From Cupriavidus taiwanensis (GTDB taxonomy: Bacteria > Pseudomonadota > Gammaproteobacteria > Burkholderiales > Burkholderiaceae): a stretch of DNA of 57,896 bases. Made by a program: the position numbers and the translations under genes. Shown one piece after another: positions 15,956 through 24,640 of the stretch. Position 1 is the stretch's first letter; the number at the start of each line of letters is the position of its first letter. The stretch lies in contig NZ_LT976854.1 in NCBI RefSeq assembly GCF_900249755.1, forward strand, positions 378,055 to 435,950, read 5' to 3'. A model generated the notes under the pieces. It saw only the letters and a program-made list of their open reading frames with translations, ran no database searches and was not told where the DNA came from.

Positions 15956-16492
15956 ATGAGCGATCTTTCCCAACAACAAAACATCAAGCGTTCCTGGGAC
16001 CAGCCGGAGGGCGCCTCGTTCGACCAGTGGATGGAAAGCCGCGTCGCGCGCTTCGCCACGCGCAAGTACGACTGGGACGCGCTGAAGTTCCAGGCCGACT
16101 ACGACCCCAAGTACCGCCGCGCGCAGATGCGCTACCTGGGCACCGGCGGCACCGGCGTCGCCGCCGACACCAACACCGTGCCGAGCGAGCATTTCACCTT
16201 CTCCACCATGATCATCCCGGCCGGCCATGAAGGCCCGTCGCATATCCACACCGACGTGGAAGAGGTGTTCTTCATCCTGCGCGGCAAGGTCAAGCTGATC
16301 CTGGAAAAGGACGGCGAGCGCTACGAGACCATCCTGACCGACCGCGACCTGGTCTCGGTGCCGCCGGGCGTGTATCGCGAGGAAATCAATATCGGCGAGG
16401 AAGACGCGCTGATGTGCGTGATGCTCGGCGCCAGGAAGCCGGTCACGCCGACCTATCCGCCCGAGCACCCGCTGTCGAAGATCAAGCGCTGA
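15956..16492 (+). CDS. Cupin-domain protein
   Basis: A 178-residue protein with one cupin barrel: P-A-G-H-E-G-P-S-H-I-H-T-D-V-E-E-V-F-F-I-L-R-G (metal-binding His, His and Glu of motif 1) and later S-V-P-P-G-V-Y-R-E (motif 2). The N-terminal 50 residues form an extra helical part. It could be a small dioxygenase, isomerase or decarboxylase-like enzyme, or bind a pathway ligand. AGAAGGAA precedes the ATG. It lies between the SDR and IclR genes in the same operon. Confidence 0.92.
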   Translation: MSDLSQQQNIKRSWDQPEGASFDQWMESRVARFATRKYDWDALKFQADYDPKYRRAQMRYLGTGGTGVAADTNTVPSEHFTFSTMIIPAGHEGPSHIHTDVEEVFFILRGKVKLILEKDGERYETILTDRDLVSVPPGVYREEINIGEEDALMCVMLGARKPVTPTYPPEHPLSKIKR

Positions 16493-16523
16493 GGCGCCAT
16501 CGGCCCCGCCGCACGCACTGACC

Positions 16524-17390
16524 ATGACCACCCACGCCATCCCGTCCGCGCCAGCCGCCAACGAGACCCCGGACAAGTACATCGTCCCGGGCCTGGAGCG
16601 CGGCCTGCGCCTGCTTAGCGAGTTCAGCAGCAAGGACCGCACCATGTCGGCGGCGGAACTGGCGCGCCGCCTGAAGGTGCCGCGCTCGACCGTGTTCCGC
16701 CTGCTGGCCACGCTGGAAATGCTGGGCTTTGTCGAACGCGCCGACGGCGGCCGCGATTTCCGGCTGGGCATGGCGGTGCTGCGGCTCGGCTTCGAGTACC
16801 TGGCGTCGCTGGAGCTGACCGAACTCGGCCGCCCGCTGCTGGAGCGGCTGCGCGACGAGATCGGCTACCCCACCAACCTGGTGGTGCGCGACGGGCGCTC
16901 GATCGTGTATGTGGCCAAGGCGGTGTCGCCACGGCCCTTCGCCAGCTCGGTCAACGTCGGCACGCGGCTGCCCGCGCATGCCACGGTGCTGGGGCGCGTG
17001 CTGCTGGAAGACCTGTCGCTGGCGGAGCTGCGCGCGCTGTATCCGGAAGCGCAGCTCGAAGTGTTCTCCGACAGCACGCCGCGCACGGCCGACGCGCTCT
17101 ACGCCATCGTCCAGCGCGACCGCGAGCGTGGCTACGTGCTGCAGGAAGGCTTTTTCGAATCGAGCATCTCGACCATCGCGGCGCCGGTGCGCGACCGCAC
17201 CGGCAAGGTGGTGGCGGCGCTGGGCGCGACCATCCCCGCCGCGCATATCGATCCGGCGCATTTCGATCCGGATCAGCTGGACGCGATGGTGGAGAAGGTC
17301 AGGGGCAGCGCGGGCGAACTGTCGCGCCTGCTCGACTACCGGCCGTCGCTGCACAGCGCCGGCAAGGTCGTGAATCTGTATCGGGAGTGA
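16524..17390 (+). CDS. IclR-family regulator 1
   Basis: A 288-residue IclR regulator. The N-terminal winged HTH is at about 42-64 (M-S-A-A-E-L-A-R-R-L-K-V-P-R-S-T-V-F-R-L), followed by an effector domain with V-N-V-G-T-R-L-P-A-H-A-T and S-T-I-A-A-P-V-R-D. It is strikingly similar over its full length to the regulator at 34125, with an identical recognition helix, and differs mainly by a short insert near residue 248 (D-P-A-H-F-D-P). It sits inside the Rieske operon, so it probably autoregulates through operator P3 and also recognises P1, P2 and P4. Confidence 0.95.
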   Translation: MTTHAIPSAPAANETPDKYIVPGLERGLRLLSEFSSKDRTMSAAELARRLKVPRSTVFRLLATLEMLGFVERADGGRDFRLGMAVLRLGFEYLASLELTELGRPLLERLRDEIGYPTNLVVRDGRSIVYVAKAVSPRPFASSVNVGTRLPAHATVLGRVLLEDLSLAELRALYPEAQLEVFSDSTPRTADALYAIVQRDRERGYVLQEGFFESSISTIAAPVRDRTGKVVAALGATIPAAHIDPAHFDPDQLDAMVEKVRGSAGELSRLLDYRPSLHSAGKVVNLYRE

Positions 17391-17395
17391 GGACA

Positions 17396-18199
17396 ATGTC
17401 CATGATTGATCTCGGCGGCAAGGTTGCCGTCGTTACCGGCGGGTCCTCCGGCATCGGGCTGGCGACCGTCGAACTGCTGCTCGAAGCGGGCGCCGCCGTG
17501 GCGCTGTGCGGCCGCGACGAAGCGCGCCTGCGCGGCGCCGAAGCGCAGCTGCGCGAGCAATTCCCCGGCTGCCGGCTCTACGCCGCGCCCTGCGACGTGC
17601 TCAGGCCGGAACAGGTCGCAGCCTTTGCCGCCGCCGTGCAGGCCAAGCTGGGCAACGTCGACATGCTGGTCAACAACGCCGGCCAGGGCCGCGTGTCCAC
17701 CTTCGCCAGTACCGAGGACGCGGCCTGGATGGACGAGCTGCAGCTCAAGTTTTTCTCGGTGATCCACCCCACGCGCGCGTTCCTGCCGCAGCTGGAACAG
17801 TCGGGGCAGGGCGCCATCGTCTGCGTCAATTCGCTGCTCGCGCAGCAGCCCGAGCCGCACATGGTGGCGACGTCCGCCGCGCGCGCCGGCGTGCTCAACC
17901 TGGTGCGCTCGATGGCCACCGAGTTCGCGCCCAAGGGCGTGCGCGTCAACGGCATCCTGATCGGGCTGGTCGAATCGGGCCAGTGGCGCCGCCGCTATGA
18001 AGCGCGCCCCGAAGAAGACCGCCAGCTGGACTGGGCCGCGTGGACCGCGCGCCTGGCCCGGCAGAAACATATTCCACTCGGCCGCCTGGGCCTGCCCGTC
18101 GAGGCAGCCCGCGCCATCCTGTTCCTTGCCTCGCCGTTGTCTTCGTACACCACGGGCAGCCATATCGATATCTCCGGAGGACACTCCCGTCATGCCTAA
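17396..18199 (+). CDS. Atypical SDR protein lacking the Tyr-Lys pair
   Basis: A 267-residue short-chain dehydrogenase fold: T-G-G-S-S-G-I-G at about 14-21 and N-N-A-G at 93-96, with Ser146 kept. Where the catalytic Y-x-x-x-K should be, the sequence reads T-S-A-A-R (Thr159, Arg163). The protein is otherwise intact and full length, so it may bind a nucleotide or ligand without classical redox chemistry, or use another mechanism. A GGGAGTGAGGA stretch precedes the ATG by a few bases. It overlaps the ThDP-enzyme gene by 8 bp, implying joint function. Confidence 0.9.
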   Translation: MSMIDLGGKVAVVTGGSSGIGLATVELLLEAGAAVALCGRDEARLRGAEAQLREQFPGCRLYAAPCDVLRPEQVAAFAAAVQAKLGNVDMLVNNAGQGRVSTFASTEDAAWMDELQLKFFSVIHPTRAFLPQLEQSGQGAIVCVNSLLAQQPEPHMVATSAARAGVLNLVRSMATEFAPKGVRVNGILIGLVESGQWRRRYEARPEEDRQLDWAAWTARLARQKHIPLGRLGLPVEAARAILFLASPLSSYTTGSHIDISGGHSRHA

Positions 18200-19907
18200 T
18201 CAACAACCGTACGAACAACAGCAGGTCACCGTCGGCTGCGCCATCACGGCGTTTCTCGAGCAGTGCGGCGTCAAGGCCGCGTTCGGCGTGATCTCGATCC
18301 ACAACATGCCGATCCTCGACGCCATGGGCGAGCGCGGCAAGATCCGCTTCGTGCCGGCGCGCGGCGAAGCGGGCGGCACCAATATGGCCGACGCCTATGC
18401 CCGCACCACCGGCGGCCTGGGCGTATGCCTGACCAGCACCGGCACCGCGGCGGGCAACGCCGCCGGCGCGATGGTCGAAGCGCTGACCGCCGGCACGCCG
18501 ATGCTGCATATCACCGGCCAGATCGAAACGCCGTACCTGGACCAGAGCCTGGCCTACATCCACGAAGCGCCGGACCAGCTGACCATGCTGAAGGCGGTGT
18601 CGAAGGCCGCGTTCCGCATCCGCAGCGCCGATACCGCGATCAGCACCATCAAGCTGGCGGTGCAGACCGCGCTGACCGCGCCGACCGGCCCGGTCAGCGT
18701 GGAGATCCCGATCGACATCCAGGCCGCGCTGATCGACCTGCCGGCCGACCTGCAGCCGCTGCCGGTGCCGCAACACGTGCCGTCCGCGCATGCGCTGGAC
18801 GCGCTGGCCGAGCGCCTGGCCAAGGCGAAGCGCCCGCTGCTGTGGCTGGGCGGCGGCGCGCGCCACGCCAGCAAGCAGGTGCAGCGCCTGCTGGACCTGG
18901 GCTTCGGCGTGGTCACCAGCACCCAGGGCCGCGGCATCGTGCCGGAGGACGACCCGCGCTCGCTGGGCGCGTTCAACCTGCACAAGCCGGTCGAGGCCTT
19001 CTACCAGACCTGCGATGCGATGCTGGTGGTGGGCTCGCGGCTGCGCGGCAATGAAACCCTGAAGTACGAGCTGAAGCTGCCGCGCCCGCTGCTGCGCATC
19101 GACGCCGACCCCGCCGCCGAAGGCCGCTGCTACATGAGCGACTACTTTGTCAGCGGCGACGCCGCGCTGGCGCTGGATGCGCTGGCCGACCGGCTCGAGC
19201 AGCGCATGCAGATCGACCCGGCCTTCGCCGCCGACCTGCGCCGCGCGCACGACACCGCGGTCAACGGCCTGGTCGACGGCCTGGGCCCGTACTCGGCGCT
19301 GGTGCAGGCGCTGCAGGGCGCGGTCGGGCGCAACTTCAACTGGGTGCGCGACGTGACCGTGTCGAACAGCACCTGGGGCAACCGCCAGCTGCGCATCTTC
19401 GACTCGCGCGCCGGCGTGCATGCGCTGGGCGGCGGCATCGGCCAGGGCCTGGCGATGGGCATCGGCGCCGCCATCGGCGCCGCGGCCACCGGCTCCGGCA
19501 AGAAGACCTTCACGCTGGCCGGCGACGGCGGCTTCATCCTGAACCTGGGTGAGCTGGCCACCGCGGTGCAGGAACGCGCCGACATGGTGATCGTGCTGAT
19601 GAACGACAAGGGCTACGGCGTGATCAAGAACATCCAGGACGCGCAGTACGGCGGCCGCCGCCACTATGTGGACCTGCATACGCCGGACTACGCCACGCTG
19701 GCGAAGTCGCTGTCGCTGCGCCACGCGCGCGTCAGCAACCTGGCCGAGGTCGGCGCCGCGCTCGACGCGGCCCGGGCCGAGTCCGGCCCGTTCCTGCTGG
19801 AGATCGACATGCTGTCGATCGGCTCCTTCAAGACCATCTTCGCCGGCCCGCCGGTGAACAAGGACAACGAAGAGCCGGCGCGCGAACAAACCACTGTCAC
19901 CGCCTGA
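18192..19907 (+). CDS. Thiamine diphosphate enzyme (acetolactate synthase-like)
   Basis: A 571-residue ThDP-dependent enzyme with three domains. The catalytic Glu59 is in R-G-E-A-G-G; the diphosphate and Mg motif starts G-D-G-G-F at 445 and ends at Asn471 (L-M-N-D-K-G-Y-G-V). The family includes acetolactate synthase, benzoylformate decarboxylase, oxalyl-CoA decarboxylase and C-C hydrolases; no regulatory-subunit gene is present, so biosynthetic acetolactate synthase is unlikely. A 2-oxo-acid decarboxylase or carboligase acting on a ring-cleavage product would fit the operon. The start overlaps the previous gene and has GGAGG 11 bases upstream. Confidence 0.92.
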   Translation: MPNQQPYEQQQVTVGCAITAFLEQCGVKAAFGVISIHNMPILDAMGERGKIRFVPARGEAGGTNMADAYARTTGGLGVCLTSTGTAAGNAAGAMVEALTAGTPMLHITGQIETPYLDQSLAYIHEAPDQLTMLKAVSKAAFRIRSADTAISTIKLAVQTALTAPTGPVSVEIPIDIQAALIDLPADLQPLPVPQHVPSAHALDALAERLAKAKRPLLWLGGGARHASKQVQRLLDLGFGVVTSTQGRGIVPEDDPRSLGAFNLHKPVEAFYQTCDAMLVVGSRLRGNETLKYELKLPRPLLRIDADPAAEGRCYMSDYFVSGDAALALDALADRLEQRMQIDPAFAADLRRAHDTAVNGLVDGLGPYSALVQALQGAVGRNFNWVRDVTVSNSTWGNRQLRIFDSRAGVHALGGGIGQGLAMGIGAAIGAAATGSGKKTFTLAGDGGFILNLGELATAVQERADMVIVLMNDKGYGVIKNIQDAQYGGRRHYVDLHTPDYATLAKSLSLRHARVSNLAEVGAALDAARAESGPFLLEIDMLSIGSFKTIFAGPPVNKDNEEPAREQTTVTA

Positions 19908-19919
19908 GGGAGACCCGCA

Positions 19920-20720
19920 ATGCTGCATGTGTCCATGGTTGGCTGCGGCGCGATCGGCCGCGGCGTGCTGGAATTGCTCAAGAGCGATCCGGACGTGGTA
20001 TTCGACGTGGTGATCGTGCCTGAGCACACGATGGACGAGGCCCGCGGCGCGGTCTCGGCGCTGGCGCCGCGCGCCCGCGTCGCCACGCACCTGGACGACC
20101 AGCGGCCCGACCTGCTGGTCGAGTGCGCCGGCCACCATGCGCTGGAAGAGCACATCGTGCCGGCGCTGGAGCGCGGCATCCCGTGCATGGTGGTGTCGGT
20201 GGGCGCGCTGTCCGAGCCCGGCATGGCCGAGCGGCTGGAAGCCGCCGCGCGCCGCGGCGGCACGCAGGTGCAGCTGCTGTCGGGTGCGATCGGCGCCATC
20301 GACGCGCTGGCCGCGGCGCGCGTCGGCGGGCTGGATGAAGTCGTCTACACCGGCCGCAAGCCCGCGCGCGCATGGACCGGCACGCCGGCCGAGCAGCTGT
20401 TCGACCTCGAGGCGCTGACCGAGACCACGGTGATCTTCGAAGGCACCGCGCGCGACGCGGCGCGCCTGTACCCGAAGAACGCCAACGTCGCCGCCACGGT
20501 GTCGCTGGCCGGCCTCGGGCTGGATCGGACGTCGGTCAAGCTGCTGGCCGATCCGCACGCGGTGGAAAACGTGCATCACGTGGAAGCGCGCGGGGCGTTT
20601 GGCGGGTTTGAGCTGACCATGCGGGGCAAGCCGCTGGCGGCGAACCCGAAGACGTCGGCGCTGACGGTGTTCAGTGTGGTGCGGGCGCTGGGGAACCGGG
20701 CGCACGCGGTATCGATTTGA
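19920..20720 (+). CDS. L-aspartate dehydrogenase-family protein
   Basis: A 266-residue NAD(P)-dependent protein with an N-terminal Rossmann fold (G-C-G-A-I-G at 8-13) and the aspartate dehydrogenase C-terminal domain (L-S-G-A-I-G-A-I-D-A-L, L-Y-P-K-N-A-N-V-A-A-T, and the conserved N-P-K-T-S-A-L-T). Family members interconvert L-aspartate and oxaloacetate plus ammonia through iminoaspartate, and a characterised enzyme is known from Ralstonia/Cupriavidus. Last gene of the Rieske operon, with GAGGGAGA just before the ATG. In this setting it may handle an amino or imino acid formed from an N-containing substrate. Confidence 0.9.
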   Translation: MLHVSMVGCGAIGRGVLELLKSDPDVVFDVVIVPEHTMDEARGAVSALAPRARVATHLDDQRPDLLVECAGHHALEEHIVPALERGIPCMVVSVGALSEPGMAERLEAAARRGGTQVQLLSGAIGAIDALAAARVGGLDEVVYTGRKPARAWTGTPAEQLFDLEALTETTVIFEGTARDAARLYPKNANVAATVSLAGLGLDRTSVKLLADPHAVENVHHVEARGAFGGFELTMRGKPLAANPKTSALTVFSVVRALGNRAHAVSI

Positions 20721-20754
20721 AGGGCTCGCCGAGGCGCTATCCACCGCAGTGTGT

Positions 20755-20909
20755 TTGCTCCCCTCTCCCGCTTGCGGGAGAGGGGCCGGGGGTGAGGGCC
20801 AGGCGTGTGCCAAGCACGACAAGCTGCACTCCGTGAGAAGCGCCCCGCCCTCACCCCCACCCCTCTCCCGCAAGCGGGAGAGGGGAGTCCCGCCCCGGCA
20901 TGGGTGAGG
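20755..20909. repeat. Two REP-like hairpins in inverted orientation
   Basis: Copy 1 (20760-20785) and copy 2 (20860-20885) each have arms CCCCTCTCCCGC / GCGGGAGAGGGG with a 2-base loop, flanked by GGTGAGGG or CCCTCACCCC. They lie between the aspartate dehydrogenase-like gene and the aldehyde dehydrogenase gene and probably punctuate the transcript (3'-end protection or attenuation), so the two operons may be expressed at different levels. Confidence 0.85.
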
Positions 20910-20980
20910 GCATCGCACCGAGATAACGCAGTATGGCTAGCAGCAACAGCCGCTGGCAAACAGACTTAGCAGGCAACGAC

Positions 20981-22459
20981 ATGAAACCCCAAGAAGTCCT
21001 CCCCATCTGCATCGCCGGCGAATGGCGCCTCGGCAGCGGCGACCGCTACGCCACGCGCTACCCCGCCACCGGCGAAGTCGTGGCCGAACTCAACGCCGCC
21101 AGCCTGGCCGACGTCGAAGAAGCCGTGCAGGGCGCCCATCACGCCTTCCTCACCAGCGGCTGGGCCCAGCGCAAGCCGCACGAGCGCGCCGCGGTGCTCT
21201 ACCGCGTGGCCGAACTGATCCGCGCCCAGGGCGAGCAGCTGGCCCAGCGCCAGCGCCTCGACAACGGCAAGCCGATCAGCGAAACGCGTGCGCTGGTCGC
21301 CAGCGCCGCCGGCACCTTCCAGTTCTTTGCCGCCGCCTGCGAAACGCTGGAAGAAACCATCACGCCGCAGCGCGGCGACTGCCTGACCATGAGCGTGTAC
21401 GAGCCGATGGGCGTGGTCGCGGCGATCACGCCGTGGAATTCGCCGATCGCCAGCGAGGCGCAGAAGATGGCGCCGGCGCTCGCCGCCGGCAACGCCGTGG
21501 TGGTCAAGCCTGCTGAAGTCACGCCGCTGATGGCGCTGGAACTGGCGCGCATCTGCGAGGAAGCCGGCGTGCCCAAGGGGCTGATCAGCGTGCTGCCAGG
21601 CAAGGGCTCGGTAATCGGCGACGCCATCACCCAGCATCCGCTGGTGCGGCGCGTGTCGTTCACCGGCGGCACCACCACCGGCAAGCACATCGCCCATATC
21701 GCCGCCGACAAGATGATGCCGGTGTCGCTGGAGCTGGGCGGCAAGTCGCCGACCATGGTGTTCGACGATGCCGACCTGGACCACGCGGTCAACGGCGTGC
21801 TGTACGGCATCTTCAGCTCGTCGGGCGAATCGTGCATCGCCGGCTCGCGCCTGTTCGTGGCGCGCTCGCAGTACGAGGCCTTCATGGACCGGCTGGCGCA
21901 CGGCGCGGCGCAGCTGCGCGTGGGCGACCCCGCCGACGAACGCACCCAGATGGGCCCGCTGATCACCGACCGCCATCGCGACTCGATCGAATCGTATGTC
22001 GCCGCGGGCGTGGACGAAGGCGGCCAGCTGCGCAGCGGCGGCGTGCGTCCCGACGTGGCCGGCCTGCCCAACGGCTACTTCTACACCCCGACCATCATCG
22101 AAGGGCTGGACAACAACGCCCGCATCTGCCAGGAAGAGATCTTCGGTCCGGTGCTGGTGGCGATCCCGTTCGACGACGAGGACGACCTGATCGCGCAGGC
22201 CAACGACAGCGTCTACGCGCTCGCCGCCGGCATCTGGACGCGCGACTACAAGCGCGCCTGGCGCGTGGCACGCGCCGTGCAAGCGGGCAACGTGTGGATC
22301 AACACCTACAAGCAGTTCTCGATCTCGACGCCGTTCGGCGGCTGGCGCGACAGCGGCCTGGGCCGCGAGAAGGGACGGCTGGGCATCCTGCAGTACATGG
22401 AGCAGAAGAGCGTGTACTGGGGCCTGAACCAACAACCGCTGCCGTGGGCCAACCACTGA
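20981..22459 (+). CDS. NAD(P)-dependent aldehyde dehydrogenase
   Basis: A 492-residue aldehyde dehydrogenase oxidising an aldehyde to an acid. Visible residues are P-W-N with Asn153, the general base Glu251 in L-E-L-G-G-K-S-P and nucleophile Cys285 in G-E-S-C-I-A-G-S-R. The N-terminal cofactor site has V-V-V-K-P-A-E. The start at 20981 gives the usual family length; an ATG at 20933 adds 16 residues and cannot be excluded since neither has a strong ribosome site. It begins a three-gene unit with a VOC dioxygenase and a VanB-like reductase, so a ring-cleavage semialdehyde such as 2-hydroxymuconic semialdehyde is a reasonable candidate. Confidence 0.95.
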   Translation: MKPQEVLPICIAGEWRLGSGDRYATRYPATGEVVAELNAASLADVEEAVQGAHHAFLTSGWAQRKPHERAAVLYRVAELIRAQGEQLAQRQRLDNGKPISETRALVASAAGTFQFFAAACETLEETITPQRGDCLTMSVYEPMGVVAAITPWNSPIASEAQKMAPALAAGNAVVVKPAEVTPLMALELARICEEAGVPKGLISVLPGKGSVIGDAITQHPLVRRVSFTGGTTTGKHIAHIAADKMMPVSLELGGKSPTMVFDDADLDHAVNGVLYGIFSSSGESCIAGSRLFVARSQYEAFMDRLAHGAAQLRVGDPADERTQMGPLITDRHRDSIESYVAAGVDEGGQLRSGGVRPDVAGLPNGYFYTPTIIEGLDNNARICQEEIFGPVLVAIPFDDEDDLIAQANDSVYALAAGIWTRDYKRAWRVARAVQAGNVWINTYKQFSISTPFGGWRDSGLGREKGRLGILQYMEQKSVYWGLNQQPLPWANH

Positions 22460-22482
22460 ACCCGGCAGGCTGGAGAGAAGCA

Positions 22483-23457
22483 ATGATCAAGGTATTGGGA
22501 ATCGACGAGATCGTCTACGGCGCGGATGACTTCGACGCCTGCCGCGGTTTCTTCACCGACTGGGGCCTGGCCATCAAGCGCGACGACGCGCAGGGGCTGG
22601 ATTTCGAAACGCTGAACGGCTGCCGCGTGCTGGTGCGCCGCATCGACGATCCCGCGCTGCCGCCGGCGATCGAGGCCGGCCCGACGCTGCGCGAAGTGGT
22701 GTGGGGCGTCGAATCGCAGGCGTCGCTGGACCAGCTCGCCAAGGCAATCGCCGATGCACCGGGCTTCGTGAAGCAAGGCGAGGGCGATACGCTGCGCGTG
22801 GGCTGCACCGATCCGAACGGCCTGGCGGTGCGTTTCCAGGTCACCCGCAAGCACGAGGTGCAGGTCGACTGCGCGCTGATGAACACGTGGAACGACAAGC
22901 CTCGCCTGAACCAGCGCAGCCCGATCTACGACCACGCCACCCCGATCGAGGTGGGCCACGTGGTGTTCTTCGTCAAGGACGTCAAGGCCACCGAGCGCTT
23001 CTATGTCGAGAAGTTCGGCTTCGTGCCGTCTGACCGCTACCCGGACCGCGGCGCGTTCCTGCGCTGCACGCCTGAGGGCGGCCACCACGACCTGTTCCTG
23101 CTGCAGCTGCCGGAACCGAAGAGCGGCCTGAACCACGTTGCCTTCACCGTGCGCGATATCCACGAGGTCTTCGGCGGCGGCATGCATGTGTCGCGCAAGG
23201 GCTGGGATACGCAGCTCGGCCCGGGCCGGCACCCGATCTCGTCGGCGTATTTCTGGTACTTCAAGAACCCCGCCGGCGGCCTGATCGAGTACTACGCCGA
23301 TGAAGACCAGCTCGACGAACACTGGGAGCCGCGCGCCTTCGAGCCCGGCCCGACCATGTTCGCCGAATGGGCGATCGAGGGCGGCATCGACGGTAACACG
23401 CGCCGCCAGAAGAACGCGGGCGGCCCGGCAGGCAAGTTCCTGACCGAGAAGCGGTAA
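22483..23457 (+). CDS. VOC-family extradiol dioxygenase-like protein
   Basis: A 324-residue protein with two vicinal-oxygen-chelate modules. The C-terminal module keeps the three metal ligands of type I extradiol dioxygenases: His159 (V-G-H-V-V-F-F), His218 (L-N-H-V-A-F) and Glu269 (G-G-L-I-E-Y-Y). It is therefore likely to be an active Fe(II) ring-cleavage enzyme for a catechol-like intermediate, although VOC isomerases share the fold. GGAGAGAAG precedes the ATG. It is 23 bp after the aldehyde dehydrogenase and 27 bp before the reductase gene. Confidence 0.92.
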   Translation: MIKVLGIDEIVYGADDFDACRGFFTDWGLAIKRDDAQGLDFETLNGCRVLVRRIDDPALPPAIEAGPTLREVVWGVESQASLDQLAKAIADAPGFVKQGEGDTLRVGCTDPNGLAVRFQVTRKHEVQVDCALMNTWNDKPRLNQRSPIYDHATPIEVGHVVFFVKDVKATERFYVEKFGFVPSDRYPDRGAFLRCTPEGGHHDLFLLQLPEPKSGLNHVAFTVRDIHEVFGGGMHVSRKGWDTQLGPGRHPISSAYFWYFKNPAGGLIEYYADEDQLDEHWEPRAFEPGPTMFAEWAIEGGIDGNTRRQKNAGGPAGKFLTEKR

Positions 23458-23484
23458 GCAGCAGCGCAACAGAAGGAAGCAGCA

Positions 23485-24441
23485 ATGAGTGCCCACCAGT
23501 CCCTGACCCTGCGGGTCCACGCCATGCGCTACGAAGCGCGCGGCGTGGTCAGCATCGAACTGCAAGACCCCGAAGGGAAGTCCCTGCCCGAGTACACCCC
23601 GGGCGCCCATATCGACCTGCACCTGGGCAACGGCCTGGTGCGCAGCTACTCGCTGTGCGGCGCGCCGGAAGCACGCAACCGCTACACCGTGGGCGTGCTG
23701 CTGGACCGCGGCAGCCGCGGCGGCTCGCGCTATGTGCACGAGCAGCTGCGCGTCGGCGCCACGCTGACGGTGGGCGCGCCGCGCAACAACTTCGAGCTGG
23801 ACGAGAGCGCCGCGCACACCGTACTGGTGGCGGGCGGCATCGGCGTCACGCCGATCGTCTGCATGGCGCGCCGGCTGGCCGAACTGGGCCGCTCGTTCAC
23901 GCTGATCTACTGCGCGCGCTCGCGCGCCGAGGCCGCGTTCGTCGAACAGCTGTCCGCGTACGGCGACGCGGTGCGCTTCCACTTCGACGACGAAGCGGGC
24001 GCGCCGCCGGACCTGAACGCCATGCTGGGCGGACTGGATGCGCAGACGCACTTCTACTGCTGCGGCCCCGGCCCGATGCTCAATGCGTTCGAGGCCGCCT
24101 GCGCGGCGCACGCCTACCCCAACGTCCATATCGAGCGCTTCGCCGCCGACCCGTCGACCGAGGCGGTGCAGGAAGGCGAGTATGTGGTGCAGCTGTCGCG
24201 CACCGGTTCGCTGGTCAAGGTGCCGTCGGGCAAGTCGCTGCTCGATGCGCTGCTCGATTCCGGCATCGAGGTCGAGTACAGCTGCCGCGAAGGCGTGTGC
24301 GGGTCGTGCGAGACCGCCGTGCTGGAAGGCTGCCCCGACCACCGCGACAGCGTGCTCAGCAACAGCGAGCGCGCCAGCAACAAGACCATGATGGTGTGCG
24401 TGTCGGGGTGCAAGGGCAGCAAGCTGGTGCTGGATTTGTAA
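23485..24441 (+). CDS. VanB/PDR-type oxygenase reductase
   Basis: A 318-residue class IA-type reductase with FMN, NAD and [2Fe-2S] domains in that order. The flavin motif R-S-Y-S-L is at 53-57, the NAD-domain motif G-G-I-G-V-T-P is in the centre, and the plant-type ferredoxin ligands are Cys267, Cys272, Cys275 and Cys305. It passes electrons from NAD(P)H to a Rieske oxygenase, the natural partner being the VanA-like subunit at 14084 some 8 kb upstream. Last gene of the aldehyde dehydrogenase operon. Confidence 0.95.
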   Translation: MSAHQSLTLRVHAMRYEARGVVSIELQDPEGKSLPEYTPGAHIDLHLGNGLVRSYSLCGAPEARNRYTVGVLLDRGSRGGSRYVHEQLRVGATLTVGAPRNNFELDESAAHTVLVAGGIGVTPIVCMARRLAELGRSFTLIYCARSRAEAAFVEQLSAYGDAVRFHFDDEAGAPPDLNAMLGGLDAQTHFYCCGPGPMLNAFEAACAAHAYPNVHIERFAADPSTEAVQEGEYVVQLSRTGSLVKVPSGKSLLDALLDSGIEVEYSCREGVCGSCETAVLEGCPDHRDSVLSNSERASNKTMMVCVSGCKGSKLVLDL

Positions 24442-24475
24442 AACTCCCGCAGTGCCATCGCATGCTGGCGGTGTT

Positions 24476-24590
24476 CCCCTCTCCCCTCATGGGGAGAGGG
24501 CAGGGTGAGGGGTGGTTGAGCAAGGCACCACGCCACCAGAACCGCCGGCCCTCACCCCCGGCCCCTCTCCCGCCAGCGGGAGAGGGGAGC
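24476..24590. repeat. REP-like hairpins after the reductase gene
   Basis: A variant unit with arms CCCTCTCCCC / GGGGAGAGGG (24477-24500) and a standard unit with CCCCTCTCCCGC / GCGGGAGAGGGG (24562-24587) are placed head to head with CCCTCACCCC-type flanks. They follow the stop of the reductase gene and precede the MFS gene, and may terminate or stabilise the upstream transcript. Confidence 0.85.
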
Positions 24591-24640
24591 AAAGCTCCCG
24601 CAAGTCGGGACGCCCCTCAAGACCCAACCCAAACAGTCCC

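Noticed and set aside
18192..19907. Biosynthetic acetolactate synthase large subunit
   Set aside because: No small regulatory subunit or branched-chain amino acid genes are near, and the operon is catabolic; kept only as a ThDP family call.
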